This document shows, piece by piece, positions 1-8,630 of a stretch of 64,000 nucleotides of DNA. How positions within the stretch are numbered: position 1 is the first letter of the stretch; each line of letters begins with the position of its first letter. The position numbers were made by a program, and so were the translations under genes. Below the pieces are notes generated by a model that did no database searches, was not told where the DNA came from, and saw only the letters and a program-made list of their open reading frames with translations. Location of the stretch: the NCBI GenBank assembly GCA_020060215.1, contig JAGVAP010000015.1, forward strand, positions 1-64,000, given 5' to 3'. The stretch comes from Deltaproteobacteria bacterium. Lineage in GTDB: Bacteria; Desulfobacterota; DSM-4660; Desulfatiglandales; HGW-15.

Positions 1-364
1 CCCGGCCGAGGGCCAGCATGAGCGCCACGGCCATTTCCGCGACGGCCGCGGAGTTTGCGCCCGGCGTGTTGGTGACGGCGATTCCCCTCCTGGTGGCCGC
101 GGCGACATCCACCCTGTCCACTCCCACACCGTAGCGCGCAATCACCTTCAACCCCGCCGCGGACTGAATCGCCCGCTCGTCGACGCTGTCGAGCCCTGCG
201 ATGTACCCGTCCACTCCCTGCAGGAGCGGGATCAGCTCCGCCGAGCTCAGGGGCCGGTTCAATGGGTTGTAGACGACCTCTCGAACCGCCTTTTCCAGTC
301 GGGCCCGGATGCCGGGATCGGACTTGCCGAAGGATGTCGGCGTCACCAGGACCTTGCAGTTCAA
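1..364 (-). CDS. D-isomer-specific 2-hydroxyacid dehydrogenase, N-terminal part (cut by window edge)
   Basis: The first about 121 residues of an NAD-dependent 2-hydroxyacid dehydrogenase of the phosphoglycerate dehydrogenase type; the Rossmann domain and catalytic His/Glu lie outside the window. The opening KVLVTPTSFG, the segment VIARYGVGVDRVDV and the hallmark TNTPGANSAAVAEMA are visible. The only plausible start is TTG at 364, so the exact start is uncertain. It is the last visible gene of the minus-strand operon Gfo/Idh-LarA-like-uxaC, 151 bp after uxaC. In that setting it probably reduces or oxidises a 2-keto/2-hydroxy sugar acid rather than serving serine synthesis (inference). Confidence 0.8.
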   Translation of the reverse strand, partial: MNCKVLVTPTSFGKSDPGIRARLEKAVREVVYNPLNRPLSSAELIPLLQGVDGYIAGLDSVDERAIQSAAGLKVIARYGVGVDRVDVAAATRRGIAVTNTPGANSAAVAEMAVALMLALGR

Positions 365-515
365 CGGGTCAGTCGTTCTTTTTCCCTTGTCCCTTGTCCT
401 TTGTTCCCTGTCTTCTGTCATCGTGGTTCATCATCCTTCATCGGGTGGCACTTCGCTCTCTGGGAACCGCGATGACCATGGCAAAGGACAAACGACAAAC
501 GATCCATGACCAATG

Positions 516-1925
516 TCATCCGACTCCAAAGTACTCCACGGCGTTTCCATAGCAGATGTCCCGGACCATGTTGCCGACCAGCCCAAAGTCATCGGGGATC
601 TCTCCGTTCTCGATCTCTTGCCCAAGCATGTTGCAGAGGACTCGCCGGAAGTATTCGTGCCTGGGAAACGAGAGAAAGCTCCTCGAGTCGGTGACCATGC
701 CGGTAAAGCAGCTCAGGAGGCCGGCATTGGAGAGGGCGTTGATCTGTCGTTCCATTCCCTCCTTGTGATCGTTGAACCACCATGCAGGGCCGAACTGCAT
801 CTTGCCTCGAATGGCCCCATTCTGAAAACATCCGGTCATGGCGGCGATCAGGTCGTTGTCCGCGGGGTTCATGGGGTAGAGGATGGTCCTGGCCAGTTTG
901 CCCTCCTTTTCCAGCCGGTCGAGAAAACCGGCAAGGAACCGTGCTGTTTGAAAATCCCCGATGGCGTCGTACCCCGTATCCGGGCCGAGGGACTTCATGG
1001 CCCGCGTGTTGACGTTCCGAAGGGCGCCCACATGGAACTGCTGAACCCATCCCTTTTCGGAATCCATCTTCGCCAGTTCAGCCGACACGGCCGTTCTGAA
1101 CCGCCGGATCTCCGCCGCTCCGGGGGCTCGTCCGCCTCTCACCTTCCGGAAGATCGCGTTGATCTCCTTGGGGGTGGTCTTCTCCAGACAGAATTGTTCG
1201 ATGCCGTGGTCGGATATACGGCAACCCGCCTCGTGAAAGGCGTCGTGTCTCCTCCGAAGCGCCTCCAAAAAAACGTCTGAATCGACGATCTCCAGGCCCG
1301 CCGCCTCTTCGAGTCGATCGACCCACTGATTGAAGCGACCCGGTGATTCGACGCCCAAAGCCCTGTCCGGCCTGAAGGCCGGAAGCACCTTTACCTGGAA
1401 AGAGGGGTCGTTGCGGATGAGAAGATGGTCCCTGAGAAGGTCCACCGGGTCATCGGTGGTGAATACGACCCTGACATTCATCCTCTGCAGAATCGAGCGG
1501 GCGGACATGTCTCCGGATTGAAGGGCTTCCGAGCACGATCGGTAGATATCTTCGGCGGTAGCGGAGTTCAGCACCCTTCCGGAGATACCGAAATAGCGCT
1601 TTAGCTCCAGATGGGTCCAGTGATACAGGGGGTTCCTGAGCGTCCTGGGCACGGTGCAGGCCCACGCCTGAAATTTCTCGTAGTCGTCCGCATCCCCCGT
1701 GATGTACCGCTCCGGGACCCCTCCTGCTCTCATGGCCCGCCACTTGTAATGATCCCCGTTCAACCAGATTCGGGTCAGATTTGCGAACGTCCTGTCTTCG
1801 GCGATCTCCTGAACAGGCAGGTGACAGTGATAATCGAAGATGGGCATGTCCTTTGCGAAATCATGGTAGAGTCTCCGGGCCGCATCATTGTGGAGAAGGA
1901 ACTCTTCCGAGAGAAACGGTTTCAT
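516..1925 (-). CDS. uxaC: Uronate (glucuronate/galacturonate) isomerase
   Basis: Cytoplasmic isomerase converting D-glucuronate to D-fructuronate and D-galacturonate to D-tagaturonate. The 469-residue length is normal for the family. The amidohydrolase-fold metal motif FDYHCHLP gives His33 and His35 near the N-terminus; family-typical stretches include TLRNPLYHWTHLELKRYFG, YPMNPADNDLIAAM, and MVTDSRSFLSFPRHEYFRR near the C-terminus. Its ATG overlaps the TGA of the upstream LarA-like gene (ATGA at 1922-1925), so the two are translationally coupled. It supplies the committed first step of a hexuronate pathway for this operon. Confidence 0.96.
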   Translation of the reverse strand: MKPFLSEEFLLHNDAARRLYHDFAKDMPIFDYHCHLPVQEIAEDRTFANLTRIWLNGDHYKWRAMRAGGVPERYITGDADDYEKFQAWACTVPRTLRNPLYHWTHLELKRYFGISGRVLNSATAEDIYRSCSEALQSGDMSARSILQRMNVRVVFTTDDPVDLLRDHLLIRNDPSFQVKVLPAFRPDRALGVESPGRFNQWVDRLEEAAGLEIVDSDVFLEALRRRHDAFHEAGCRISDHGIEQFCLEKTTPKEINAIFRKVRGGRAPGAAEIRRFRTAVSAELAKMDSEKGWVQQFHVGALRNVNTRAMKSLGPDTGYDAIGDFQTARFLAGFLDRLEKEGKLARTILYPMNPADNDLIAAMTGCFQNGAIRGKMQFGPAWWFNDHKEGMERQINALSNAGLLSCFTGMVTDSRSFLSFPRHEYFRRVLCNMLGQEIENGEIPDDFGLVGNMVRDICYGNAVEYFGVG

Positions 1926-3178
1926 GCTCGCTCCTGTTCCAGACGATAGAGGATTTCCCCGGCGTGATCCACGAAAAGCACCCCTTCATCCTCCCTGTCC
2001 ATGTAATCCGACAAGCGGATCCGGTCCGGGTCCATGTACCCGAGGTTCACCCGCCTGCACAGGTTCTCCGGGATGGCGGTGGCCAGAACGACCTGGACCC
2101 GGGGTCTTTCCACGCCTCCCTCAAGTGTGCCCGTACCGCGGACATGCGTCAGATGAGCGAGGACCCCTCGCGGCACGTTTCTGTACCGATCCATGGATGC
2201 CAGAAAATAGTCTCTGGTGTGGTAGCCGGCCTGTTCGATTTCCTTTCCCCAGGTCCGGGATATCTCCCGGATGTGGGGGCCGTAGATCACCAGTGTCCCC
2301 TGATCCGCCACCACCTGCTCCAGTTTGTACATCACCTTCCCCGCCGTCCAGATCTCGTCATACATCTCCGGGGCCCGCCCCAGGACCAACCGGTAGGGGG
2401 TCTTCCTGGTCCGGATGTGCATCCGGGCGGAGAGGTCCGCGGCAGCACCCCAGGATTCCTCGATGCCGCCCGCATAGAATCCCTTGAGGCGGCACTGTCC
2501 ATCCACGACCATGGAAAGACAGTGGACCGGCAACGGGACGTTCTCCATGGCCTTGTGGATCAGGCGTCGCACCGGGGTGTCTTTCCTGCCGATGATCTCC
2601 TTGCACGTAATCACCGCGCCCAGCCAGTGAAAGAAATGCAGGAACGCTCCCCCGGAGATGCCGGGGAAGAGGTACTTGGCCCCGCCGGAAAAGCCGACCA
2701 CCTCATGAGGAAAGACAGGTCCCATGACCAGGAGAAGATCATAATCGAAGATCCTCTTGTTGATCTCGATCGCCACCTCTTCCTTCAGTCGACCGCCCGA
2801 GATCTGCTCCACCTCTCCGGAGGACAGGGTTCCGACGGTGCAAAAGGTGTCGGGACGATTCCATTCATGGTTGAAGCAGGAGGACTCGGGAAGATGATCG
2901 GCACGCGGGTCCATCCCATAAAGGGAGAAGATGGATTTCTCGGACAAGGGAGTGTGGGTCCCGAGGGCCACCATGAAGTCCACCCTGGCAGCGCGGCCTC
3001 CGATCCTTTCCCGGAGGAGCCGGACCATCATGGGAAGAGGGCAGGTCCTTGTCCTGTCGGGCGTCAAGACGAGCACCCGCTTCCCGGCATAGAGACTGCG
3101 CGGAATACCCTCTCGGAGGACGGATCTCACATCCTCTTCCGAGAGGACACCCTCGGGGCTTCCTCTGGAGATGACCAT
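1922..3178 (-). CDS. LarA-family nickel-pincer racemase/epimerase (sugar-acid substrate likely)
   Basis: Belongs to the lactate racemase LarA (DUF2088) superfamily, whose members invert the carbon next to a carboxylate using the nickel-pincer cofactor. All the key residues of LarA have counterparts: the GTH motif (His95), HEVVGFSGGAK with His178 and the cofactor-binding Lys188, and His204 (numbers from a TTG at 3238). The spacing of 10 and 26 residues matches LarA His174, Lys184 and His200. I place the start at ATG 3178 because AAGGGGGGAG lies directly upstream, giving 418 residues; starts at 3235 or 3238 lack such a site. No larB/C/E cofactor genes are in the window. Coupling to uxaC suggests 2-epimerisation of an aldonate (inference), not lactate. 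Confidence 0.85.
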   Translation of the reverse strand: MVISRGSPEGVLSEEDVRSVLREGIPRSLYAGKRVLVLTPDRTRTCPLPMMVRLLRERIGGRAARVDFMVALGTHTPLSEKSIFSLYGMDPRADHLPESSCFNHEWNRPDTFCTVGTLSSGEVEQISGGRLKEEVAIEINKRIFDYDLLLVMGPVFPHEVVGFSGGAKYLFPGISGGAFLHFFHWLGAVITCKEIIGRKDTPVRRLIHKAMENVPLPVHCLSMVVDGQCRLKGFYAGGIEESWGAAADLSARMHIRTRKTPYRLVLGRAPEMYDEIWTAGKVMYKLEQVVADQGTLVIYGPHIREISRTWGKEIEQAGYHTRDYFLASMDRYRNVPRGVLAHLTHVRGTGTLEGGVERPRVQVVLATAIPENLCRRVNLGYMDPDRIRLSDYMDREDEGVLFVDHAGEILYRLEQERA

Positions 3179-3250
3179 GCGCTCTCCCCCCTTAGACTCC
3201 GCACCGAAGGATGGGTGCAGCGAAGAGGAACCCATCAATGAACCTGCTTC

Positions 3251-4444
3251 TCACCCCAGGGCCGGATCCAGCGGCACCTCGACCTCCTCACCCTTCCGCT
3301 CCGCGGAGAGGTAGGCGGCATAGAGGACCCCTACCGAATCGCTGGCTGCAAGCATCCCAGACTTGGGCTCCCTTCCGGTGGCGATCGCCTCCATGAAGTC
3401 CTGGATCTCCTGGGGGTATCCGAACATGAAGTTCTCGTCGGGTGCGGGGTTCGACCAGCCCTGTTTGGTGCCGATCTTTTCCATGACATAGACATCCGCG
3501 AGCTGCTCCTCCCTGGGGTTGTAAAGCTCCATGGCATTGGCGGGGCTCATGTTGCAGCGGGTCCTGTGATTGTTGGCAAAGATCTCCAGCCAGTTGTGGA
3601 CCCCGCCCATGACGATCTCGGAGGCGAACACGTCGGCCACCATCCCATCCTCGAAGAGGATGTGTATCTGACAGTAGTCCTCGATATCCTTGTAGTCGGT
3701 CCTGAGGAACCCCCGGTCCATAAACCGGGGACCGCGGGTGATCTCGTGGGTCCTCGCGCTGACCCTCGCGGGCCGGACGGCCTTCCCATAAAGGGTCATG
3801 CCCTCCACCTGTTTCAGATAGAGGATGGCGGTGAGGGGGTGACAGCTCTTCCCCACCACCGAGCCTCCGCCGGAAAGCCTCCATGTCCCATAGGCGGGCG
3901 AGGGGCTGCCGGAGTGCGACTGATCTCCCAGGGCCCAGAGGATCTGTCCCCTGGATTTGGAAAGGATCTCCGCCTCCTTCTGGACCGCAGGGGCATAGAT
4001 CCAGTTTTCGGCATAGCAGAGCTTCTTCCCGCTCTTCACGGCGGCGGCAATGACCCGCTTTGCGCTGGCCACGGCCTCTTCCAGCATGATTCGCTTGGGG
4101 AAGCGGTTCCCCTCGAATGAGTCGTCTCCGGGGGGGCCGTAAAAGCCGGTGAAGGGCTTCTCGACAATGACATGCCTGCCCGCCTCAAAGGCGGCTACCG
4201 AGACCGGCTCATGTGCATACCCGGGAGTGATGTTGTCGATGACATCCACCTCGGGAAGCATCTCGGAAAGGTCTCTGAAGATCCGGAGATTTCGCTTGCC
4301 GGCGAAAGCCCTGCACTGATCCATATCCAGGGAGGTGATGCCGGCGACCGTGACCGGGATTTCGGTCACCCTTTGGTATGCGGCATAATGAAAGACCGCG
4401 GCATTCCCGCTCCCCACCATACCGACGCGAATCGACTGGCCCAT
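3251..4444 (-). CDS. Gfo/Idh/MocA-family NAD(P)-dependent oxidoreductase
   Basis: Cytoplasmic sugar or sugar-acid dehydrogenase. The N-terminal Rossmann fold opens with VGMVGSGNAAVFHYAAY, and the family motif VIVEKPF near residue 95 supplies the catalytic-region Lys. The C-terminal alpha/beta domain, with HEITRGPRFMDRG and WLEIFANNHRTRCNMSP, is typical. Start chosen at ATG 4444 because AGGGG lies six bases upstream, rather than ATG 4450 where no spacing remains; 397 residues. First gene of the minus-strand operon, 72 bp before the LarA-like gene. It could be the reductase acting on the keto-uronate produced by UxaC, but the substrate cannot be read from the sequence. Confidence 0.88.
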   Translation of the reverse strand: MGQSIRVGMVGSGNAAVFHYAAYQRVTEIPVTVAGITSLDMDQCRAFAGKRNLRIFRDLSEMLPEVDVIDNITPGYAHEPVSVAAFEAGRHVIVEKPFTGFYGPPGDDSFEGNRFPKRIMLEEAVASAKRVIAAAVKSGKKLCYAENWIYAPAVQKEAEILSKSRGQILWALGDQSHSGSPSPAYGTWRLSGGGSVVGKSCHPLTAILYLKQVEGMTLYGKAVRPARVSARTHEITRGPRFMDRGFLRTDYKDIEDYCQIHILFEDGMVADVFASEIVMGGVHNWLEIFANNHRTRCNMSPANAMELYNPREEQLADVYVMEKIGTKQGWSNPAPDENFMFGYPQEIQDFMEAIATGREPKSGMLAASDSVGVLYAAYLSAERKGEEVEVPLDPALG

Positions 4445-4783
4445 ATTCATCCCCTGTTCCCGTTCCTCCCTTGGCGCTTGCGCCCCCTTCCGGCGCGCGC
4501 ATTCCCCGGCGCGACTGGTTTTTCAAGAAGGCCCCCATGCCCGATCTCCGGGGGATGTCCATGCAGCCAACGGGCTTGGTGTTCCCCCTGCGCCCGCGAC
4601 CTGATTGCGATTCGTAAAGAAGTTTCGGGTAAATGTCAAGGGATGTGACGCGATCTTCGCGGCGATATTTGAATTGACAATGAATTTACGGCATGTTAGA
4701 GCAATGGTCGAGTGGTTCGTCCACCCGTCCAATGGTGCTCCCCCGCCGCGGCGATCACGACGGAACGACACGGGGCAGAGGAA
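4445..4783. promoter_or_regulatory. Divergent promoter region between the Gfo/Idh operon and the gntR operon
   Basis: No gene is seen in these 339 bases. A minus-strand promoter reads TTGACA (4639-4634), a 17-base spacer and TACGAA (4616-4611), with a leader of about 160 nt before the Gfo/Idh start. A plus-strand promoter reads TTGACA (4674-4679), 17 bases and TAGAGC (4697-4702). The small palindrome GTGG-N5-CCAC just after it, about 4713-4725, is a possible operator for the adjacent GntR protein, but it is short. Both -35 boxes are exact consensus; both -10 boxes are weak, as expected for regulated promoters. Confidence 0.55.
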
Positions 4784-5512
4784 ATGAAGGATTTCGGCAA
4801 TCCAAAGAGGCTCTTCTCCAGCGTCACCCCCAGCAGGATCCCGGATGTATTGTACCGCCAGCTGGTTTCCCTCATCACGAGCGGCCGCATTGAGCCGGGG
4901 GAGCGGCTGCCTTCCGAGAGGGACATGGCCCTGGAGCTGGGAGTCAGCAGGCAATCGGTCCGGGAGGCCATTTACAGGGCCAAGGCCGCGGGCCTGATCG
5001 AGGTCCGGCAGGGCGGAGGGACCTTTGTCATCTCCTCCTTGAGGGGAAGCCTCCAGCCGCCCCTGTCCCTGCTGCTCCAGGGGCAGGCCGAGAAGATCTT
5101 CGAGTTCCTGGAGATCCGCAGGCTGGTGGAGGCGTGGTGCGCGGAAAAGGCCGCCAGGACGGCGAACGGCCCGGATCTGAAAAGGATGCAGTCCATCCTC
5201 AGGAGAATGGAAAAGGTGAAGCCCACCACCGAAAGGTGGGAAACGGCGGATCTGGATTTCCACTCCACCGTTGCCGCCGCCACGCACAATGTGATTGCCA
5301 TGCATATCATGGAGGGGCTCAAGGAGAGCTTCCACAGCTACTTCAAGGTGAAAAAGTTCACCCCCCAAACCGAGCGAAAGGATCTTCTTCTGAAACAGCA
5401 CCGTGCCATCTTTGAGGCCATCAGGCGGAAGAATCCGCGGGAGGCGAGGAAGAAGGCCCTCGAACACCTGGACTATGTGGAGAGATGGATCGCTGAAGCC
5501 GTTGCGAGATGA
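4784..5512 (+). CDS. GntR-family transcriptional regulator, FadR/FCD subfamily
   Basis: DNA-binding repressor or activator of 242 residues. The winged helix lies at about residues 20-90 (LITSGRIEPGERLPSERDMA, then ELGVSRQSVREAIYRAKAAG and VRQGGGTFV). The FCD ligand domain follows at about 95-240 with the metal-site pattern LDFH, LLKQH and EHLDYVERW, so the effector is probably a carboxylate bound through a metal ion. Start at ATG 4784 with GAGGAA immediately before it; an upstream in-frame start at 4712 has no site. It is first gene of the transporter operon and faces the uronate operon, so it likely controls both. Confidence 0.93.
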   Translation: MKDFGNPKRLFSSVTPSRIPDVLYRQLVSLITSGRIEPGERLPSERDMALELGVSRQSVREAIYRAKAAGLIEVRQGGGTFVISSLRGSLQPPLSLLLQGQAEKIFEFLEIRRLVEAWCAEKAARTANGPDLKRMQSILRRMEKVKPTTERWETADLDFHSTVAAATHNVIAMHIMEGLKESFHSYFKVKKFTPQTERKDLLLKQHRAIFEAIRRKNPREARKKALEHLDYVERWIAEAVAR

Positions 5513-5527
5513 TGGAGGAGGGCGGGA

Positions 5528-5989
5528 TTGAAAACCGAGGCTTGGAGCGGGGTTTTGGTTTTCCTGTTTGGTGCGGTCACGACATACCTGTCTCTGCAGA
5601 TGGATGCCGGGACTTTTCGGATGGCTGGGCCGGGTCTCTTCCCGCTCTGCCTCGGCCTGCTCCTCATGGTCTTGTCCTCCGTCTTTGTCCTGAAATCCCT
5701 CACCGGCGCAAGACCGCAACCCGGTGGGGAGGATGTTCTTCGAAAAGCGGGGGGCGGGATGAAACCGGTCTTGATGTTCCTGGGGGCGATCGTGGTCACC
5801 ATCCTCCTGTTTCGACCGCTCGGCTATCCGTTGGCGGCTTTCCTGCTCCTGATCCTGTTGCTGCAGATCCTGGGGGTCAAGCCGTGGTACCGCAGTGCGC
5901 TCCTGTCGTTCATCACGGCCGGGGTCTCCTACTGGCTGTTCGTGCGGTGGCTGATGATCCCCCTTCCAAGGGGATGGCTAGGGCTGTGA
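5528..5989 (+). CDS. tctB: Tripartite tricarboxylate transporter, small membrane subunit TctB
   Basis: Small integral membrane subunit of a TTT transporter, 153 residues with four predicted hydrophobic segments (about 6-24, 33-55, 77-97 and 107-146 including a split helix). The motif GTFRMAGPGLFPLCLGLLL is the typical TctB signature. The start is TTG at 5528, 15 bp after gntR, with a strong GGAGGAGGGCGG upstream; no better ATG exists. It partners TctA and TctC downstream; the order B-A-C is a common TTT arrangement. Confidence 0.88.
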   Translation: MKTEAWSGVLVFLFGAVTTYLSLQMDAGTFRMAGPGLFPLCLGLLLMVLSSVFVLKSLTGARPQPGGEDVLRKAGGGMKPVLMFLGAIVVTILLFRPLGYPLAAFLLLILLLQILGVKPWYRSALLSFITAGVSYWLFVRWLMIPLPRGWLGL

Positions 5990-6087
5990 GAACCGCAGAA
6001 TCCCATGTAGAAAGTCCAATGTCCAAGGGAAGTGTCGCCGAAACCCTGAACGCATCGACGCTGAACCCTCTTTCCTCATGGTGAGTC

Positions 6088-7638
6088 ATGCTTGAATCCC
6101 TGCAGCATCTGATCGGCGGTTTCGGCACTGCGACGACCATCTCCAACCTCTCCTATTGCCTGATCGGCGCGGTCGTGGGGACCCTGATCGGCGTGCTACC
6201 CGGTCTTGGCCCCATCGCAGGAATTGCCCTTCTGATCCCAGCCACATTCAGCCTCAACCCGACCTCCGCCATCATCATGCTGGCGGGCATCTACTACGGC
6301 GCCATGTACGGAGGCTCCACAACCTCGATTCTCCTGAACGTGCCCGGGGAGACGGCGTCGGTCATCACCTGCATAGACGGCTACCAGATGGCGCAGAAGG
6401 GGAGGGCGGGGCCTGCACTCGCGATATGCGCGATCGGGTCGTTTATCGCAGGGACGATCGGGCTCTTCGGCCTGGCGTTCCTGGCCCCTCCGCTCGCAGG
6501 GGCCGCGCTCACCTTCGGACCCCCGGAGTTCTTCTCGCTCATGGTCTTCGGTTTCATCGTCCTGAGCAATGTCACGGGGACCTCGCTCGTGAAGTCCCTC
6601 ATGATGGCGGTGGTCGGACTGATCCTCGGGACCATCGGGATGGATCCGGTGACCGGCGTCGCCCGGTTCACCTTCGATTCCATACATCTCCTGGGGGGCA
6701 TCGAGTTCGTCGCCGTGGCGATCGGTCTCTTCGGGATCGGCGAGGTCCTCCTCAACGTGGAGAAGAGCTCAGAGTCGCTGGAGGGGCGCGTCATGGTCCC
6801 ACGGTTCAGGGAGCTCTATCCCAGTCTGCAGGACTTTAGAAAGTCGGTCAAAGCGATCCTTCGTGGAACAGGAATCGGTTTCGGGGTGGGGCTGGTCCCG
6901 GGGCCTGCTCCGGTCATCGCGACCTACTCCTCCTATATGATCGAAAGGAAATTTTCCAGGCATCCTGAGGAATTCGGTAAGGGCGCCATCGAAGGAGTGG
7001 CCGGCCCCGAGTCGGCCAACAACTCCGCGTGCCAATCCGCCTTCATCCCCCTCTTCGTGCTCGGCATCCCATTCGCCCCCCCGACGGCCATTCTCCTCGG
7101 CGCCCTTCTGATCCACGGCGTGACGCCCGGTCCCATGCTGATCGGAGATCACCCGGAGCTTTTCTGGGGGGTCATCGCGAGCATGTACATCGGGAACTTC
7201 ATCCTCCTCCTGCTCAATCTCCCCTTCGTGCCGCTGTTCGCGAACATCCTGAGGGTTCCCAAGAAGATCCTCCTTCCTCTCGTCATCCTCTTCTGCATCA
7301 CCGGGATGTACACCGTGAACAACTCGGTCTTCGACATTTGGATGATGCTGATTTTCGGATGGTTGGGGTTTTTTATGAGAAAATGGGCCTATGAGGGCGC
7401 GCCCCTTCTCCTGGCCCTGGTGCTGGGGCCGAAGCTGGAGGTCGCCTTTCGTCAATCCCTGATGATTGCCCACGGGGATTTCGCCATCTTCATCAGTCGT
7501 CCCATTTCCATGGCCTTTCTCATGGCAACCCTGATTTTTCTCCTGTCTCCTCTGTTCACCGCCTTCTGGACAACCGTGAAACGAAAAGGAGGGAATCGCG
7601 ACATGCAAGGATGTGGGCGTTCGGAAATGAAACCTTAA
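6088..7638 (+). CDS. tctA: Tripartite tricarboxylate transporter, large permease TctA
   Basis: Twelve-helix permease of 516 residues that moves carboxylates (citrate, tartrate, other organic or sugar acids) with a proton or sodium gradient. Family motifs present: [17 protein letters not shown] near residue 38, [18 protein letters not shown] near 73, and the repeat-related [17 protein letters not shown] and [19 protein letters not shown] in the second half. It follows tctB by 98 bp and precedes tctC by 21 bp. Substrate specificity is set by the TctC protein. The GntR/uronate context suggests a sugar acid (inference). Confidence 0.96.
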   Translation: MLESLQHLIGGFGTATTISNLSYCLIGAVVGTLIGVLPGLGPIAGIALLIPATFSLNPTSAIIMLAGIYYGAMYGGSTTSILLNVPGETASVITCIDGYQMAQKGRAGPALAICAIGSFIAGTIGLFGLAFLAPPLAGAALTFGPPEFFSLMVFGFIVLSNVTGTSLVKSLMMAVVGLILGTIGMDPVTGVARFTFDSIHLLGGIEFVAVAIGLFGIGEVLLNVEKSSESLEGRVMVPRFRELYPSLQDFRKSVKAILRGTGIGFGVGLVPGPAPVIATYSSYMIERKFSRHPEEFGKGAIEGVAGPESANNSACQSAFIPLFVLGIPFAPPTAILLGALLIHGVTPGPMLIGDHPELFWGVIASMYIGNFILLLLNLPFVPLFANILRVPKKILLPLVILFCITGMYTVNNSVFDIWMMLIFGWLGFFMRKWAYEGAPLLLALVLGPKLEVAFRQSLMIAHGDFAIFISRPISMAFLMATLIFLLSPLFTAFWTTVKRKGGNRDMQGCGRSEMKP

Positions 7639-7659
7639 GAGCGGAAAGGAGGGCTCAAG

Positions 7660-8607
7660 ATGTGTAAACGGATAGGGATCATGGCGGCTTCGATCTTGTT
7701 CATGTTCAGCACACCCATTCAGGCAGCGGAATTTCCCGCAAAGGAAGTGCAGATCATCATCCCTTGGGCCGCAGGCGGAGCAACGGATCTGATTTTTCGT
7801 GCTCTGGCCTCTACGACAGGAAAATACCTCGGGCAAGCCGTGGTCATTGTCAATCGAACCGGCGGAGCAGGCGCCGTAGGATATACGGAAGCGATGCAGG
7901 CGAAGCCGGACGGGTACACCCTCGTATCCGCCATAACCCCTCTCACCATCCTGCCCCATCGGGTGAAGACCGCCTATACCTACAAGAGCTTCGACCCGAT
8001 CATCAACGTGGTAAGCGACCCGGGCATGCTTCTGGTGAGGTCCGATTGTCCCTGGAAGGATCTCAACGATTTCGTGGAATACGCGAAAAAGAACCCCGAC
8101 ACGATCACCGTGGGCAACTCGGGTGCGGGCGGGGGAGTTCACCTGATTGCGCTTGGCTTTGAAAAGGCAGCGGGCGTGAAGTTCAACCATATCCCCTTTG
8201 CAGGCGGGGGACCATCCATCACCGCCCTTCTCGGCGGCCATGTGAATGCGGTTTCCGTCTCACCACCCGAAGGGATCGAGCATGTGAAAGCCGGGAAGCT
8301 GAAGATCATCGCCCTTTTCTCCGAAAAGCGCTTTGAGATGTTTCCGGAGGTCAAGACCGTCCAGGAACTGGGCATTGATTATGCGATGGGGCAATGGCGG
8401 GGGCTGGCGTCCTCAAGGGGGACCCCTCCGGATGTGATCAAGAAGCTTCATGATGCCTTCAAAAAGGGCATGGATGATCCTGTGTTTCAAAAGAGTGCAA
8501 AGGATATGGCCGTCAATCTCCACCACCTCGGCCCGGAGGCCTTTGGAAGATTGATGGCCAGAGAGCATGAACTCTTCGGCAAGTTGATTCGGGAGATGCA
8601 ACAGTGA
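7660..8607 (+). CDS. tctC: Tripartite tricarboxylate transporter binding protein TctC (Bug family)
   Basis: Periplasmic solute-binding protein of 315 residues. A signal peptide covers about residues 1-22 (MCKRIGIMAASILFMFS, cleavage near IQAAEF). Bug-family hallmarks follow: FPAKEVQIIIPWAAGGATD at the mature N-terminus, VIVNRTGGAGAVGYTEA, and KPDGYTLV. An excellent ribosome site GGAAAGGAGG precedes the ATG. It delivers ligand to TctA/TctB encoded just upstream. Confidence 0.95.
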   Translation: MCKRIGIMAASILFMFSTPIQAAEFPAKEVQIIIPWAAGGATDLIFRALASTTGKYLGQAVVIVNRTGGAGAVGYTEAMQAKPDGYTLVSAITPLTILPHRVKTAYTYKSFDPIINVVSDPGMLLVRSDCPWKDLNDFVEYAKKNPDTITVGNSGAGGGVHLIALGFEKAAGVKFNHIPFAGGGPSITALLGGHVNAVSVSPPEGIEHVKAGKLKIIALFSEKRFEMFPEVKTVQELGIDYAMGQWRGLASSRGTPPDVIKKLHDAFKKGMDDPVFQKSAKDMAVNLHHLGPEAFGRLMAREHELFGKLIREMQQ

Positions 8608-8630
8608 AGTCCTAAAAGGAGGAAGGACCC

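Noticed and set aside
1781..3241. Long plus-strand open frame opposite the LarA-like gene
   Set aside because: The minus-strand protein keeps all LarA catalytic residues; the plus frame has no recognisable motif and no ribosome site.
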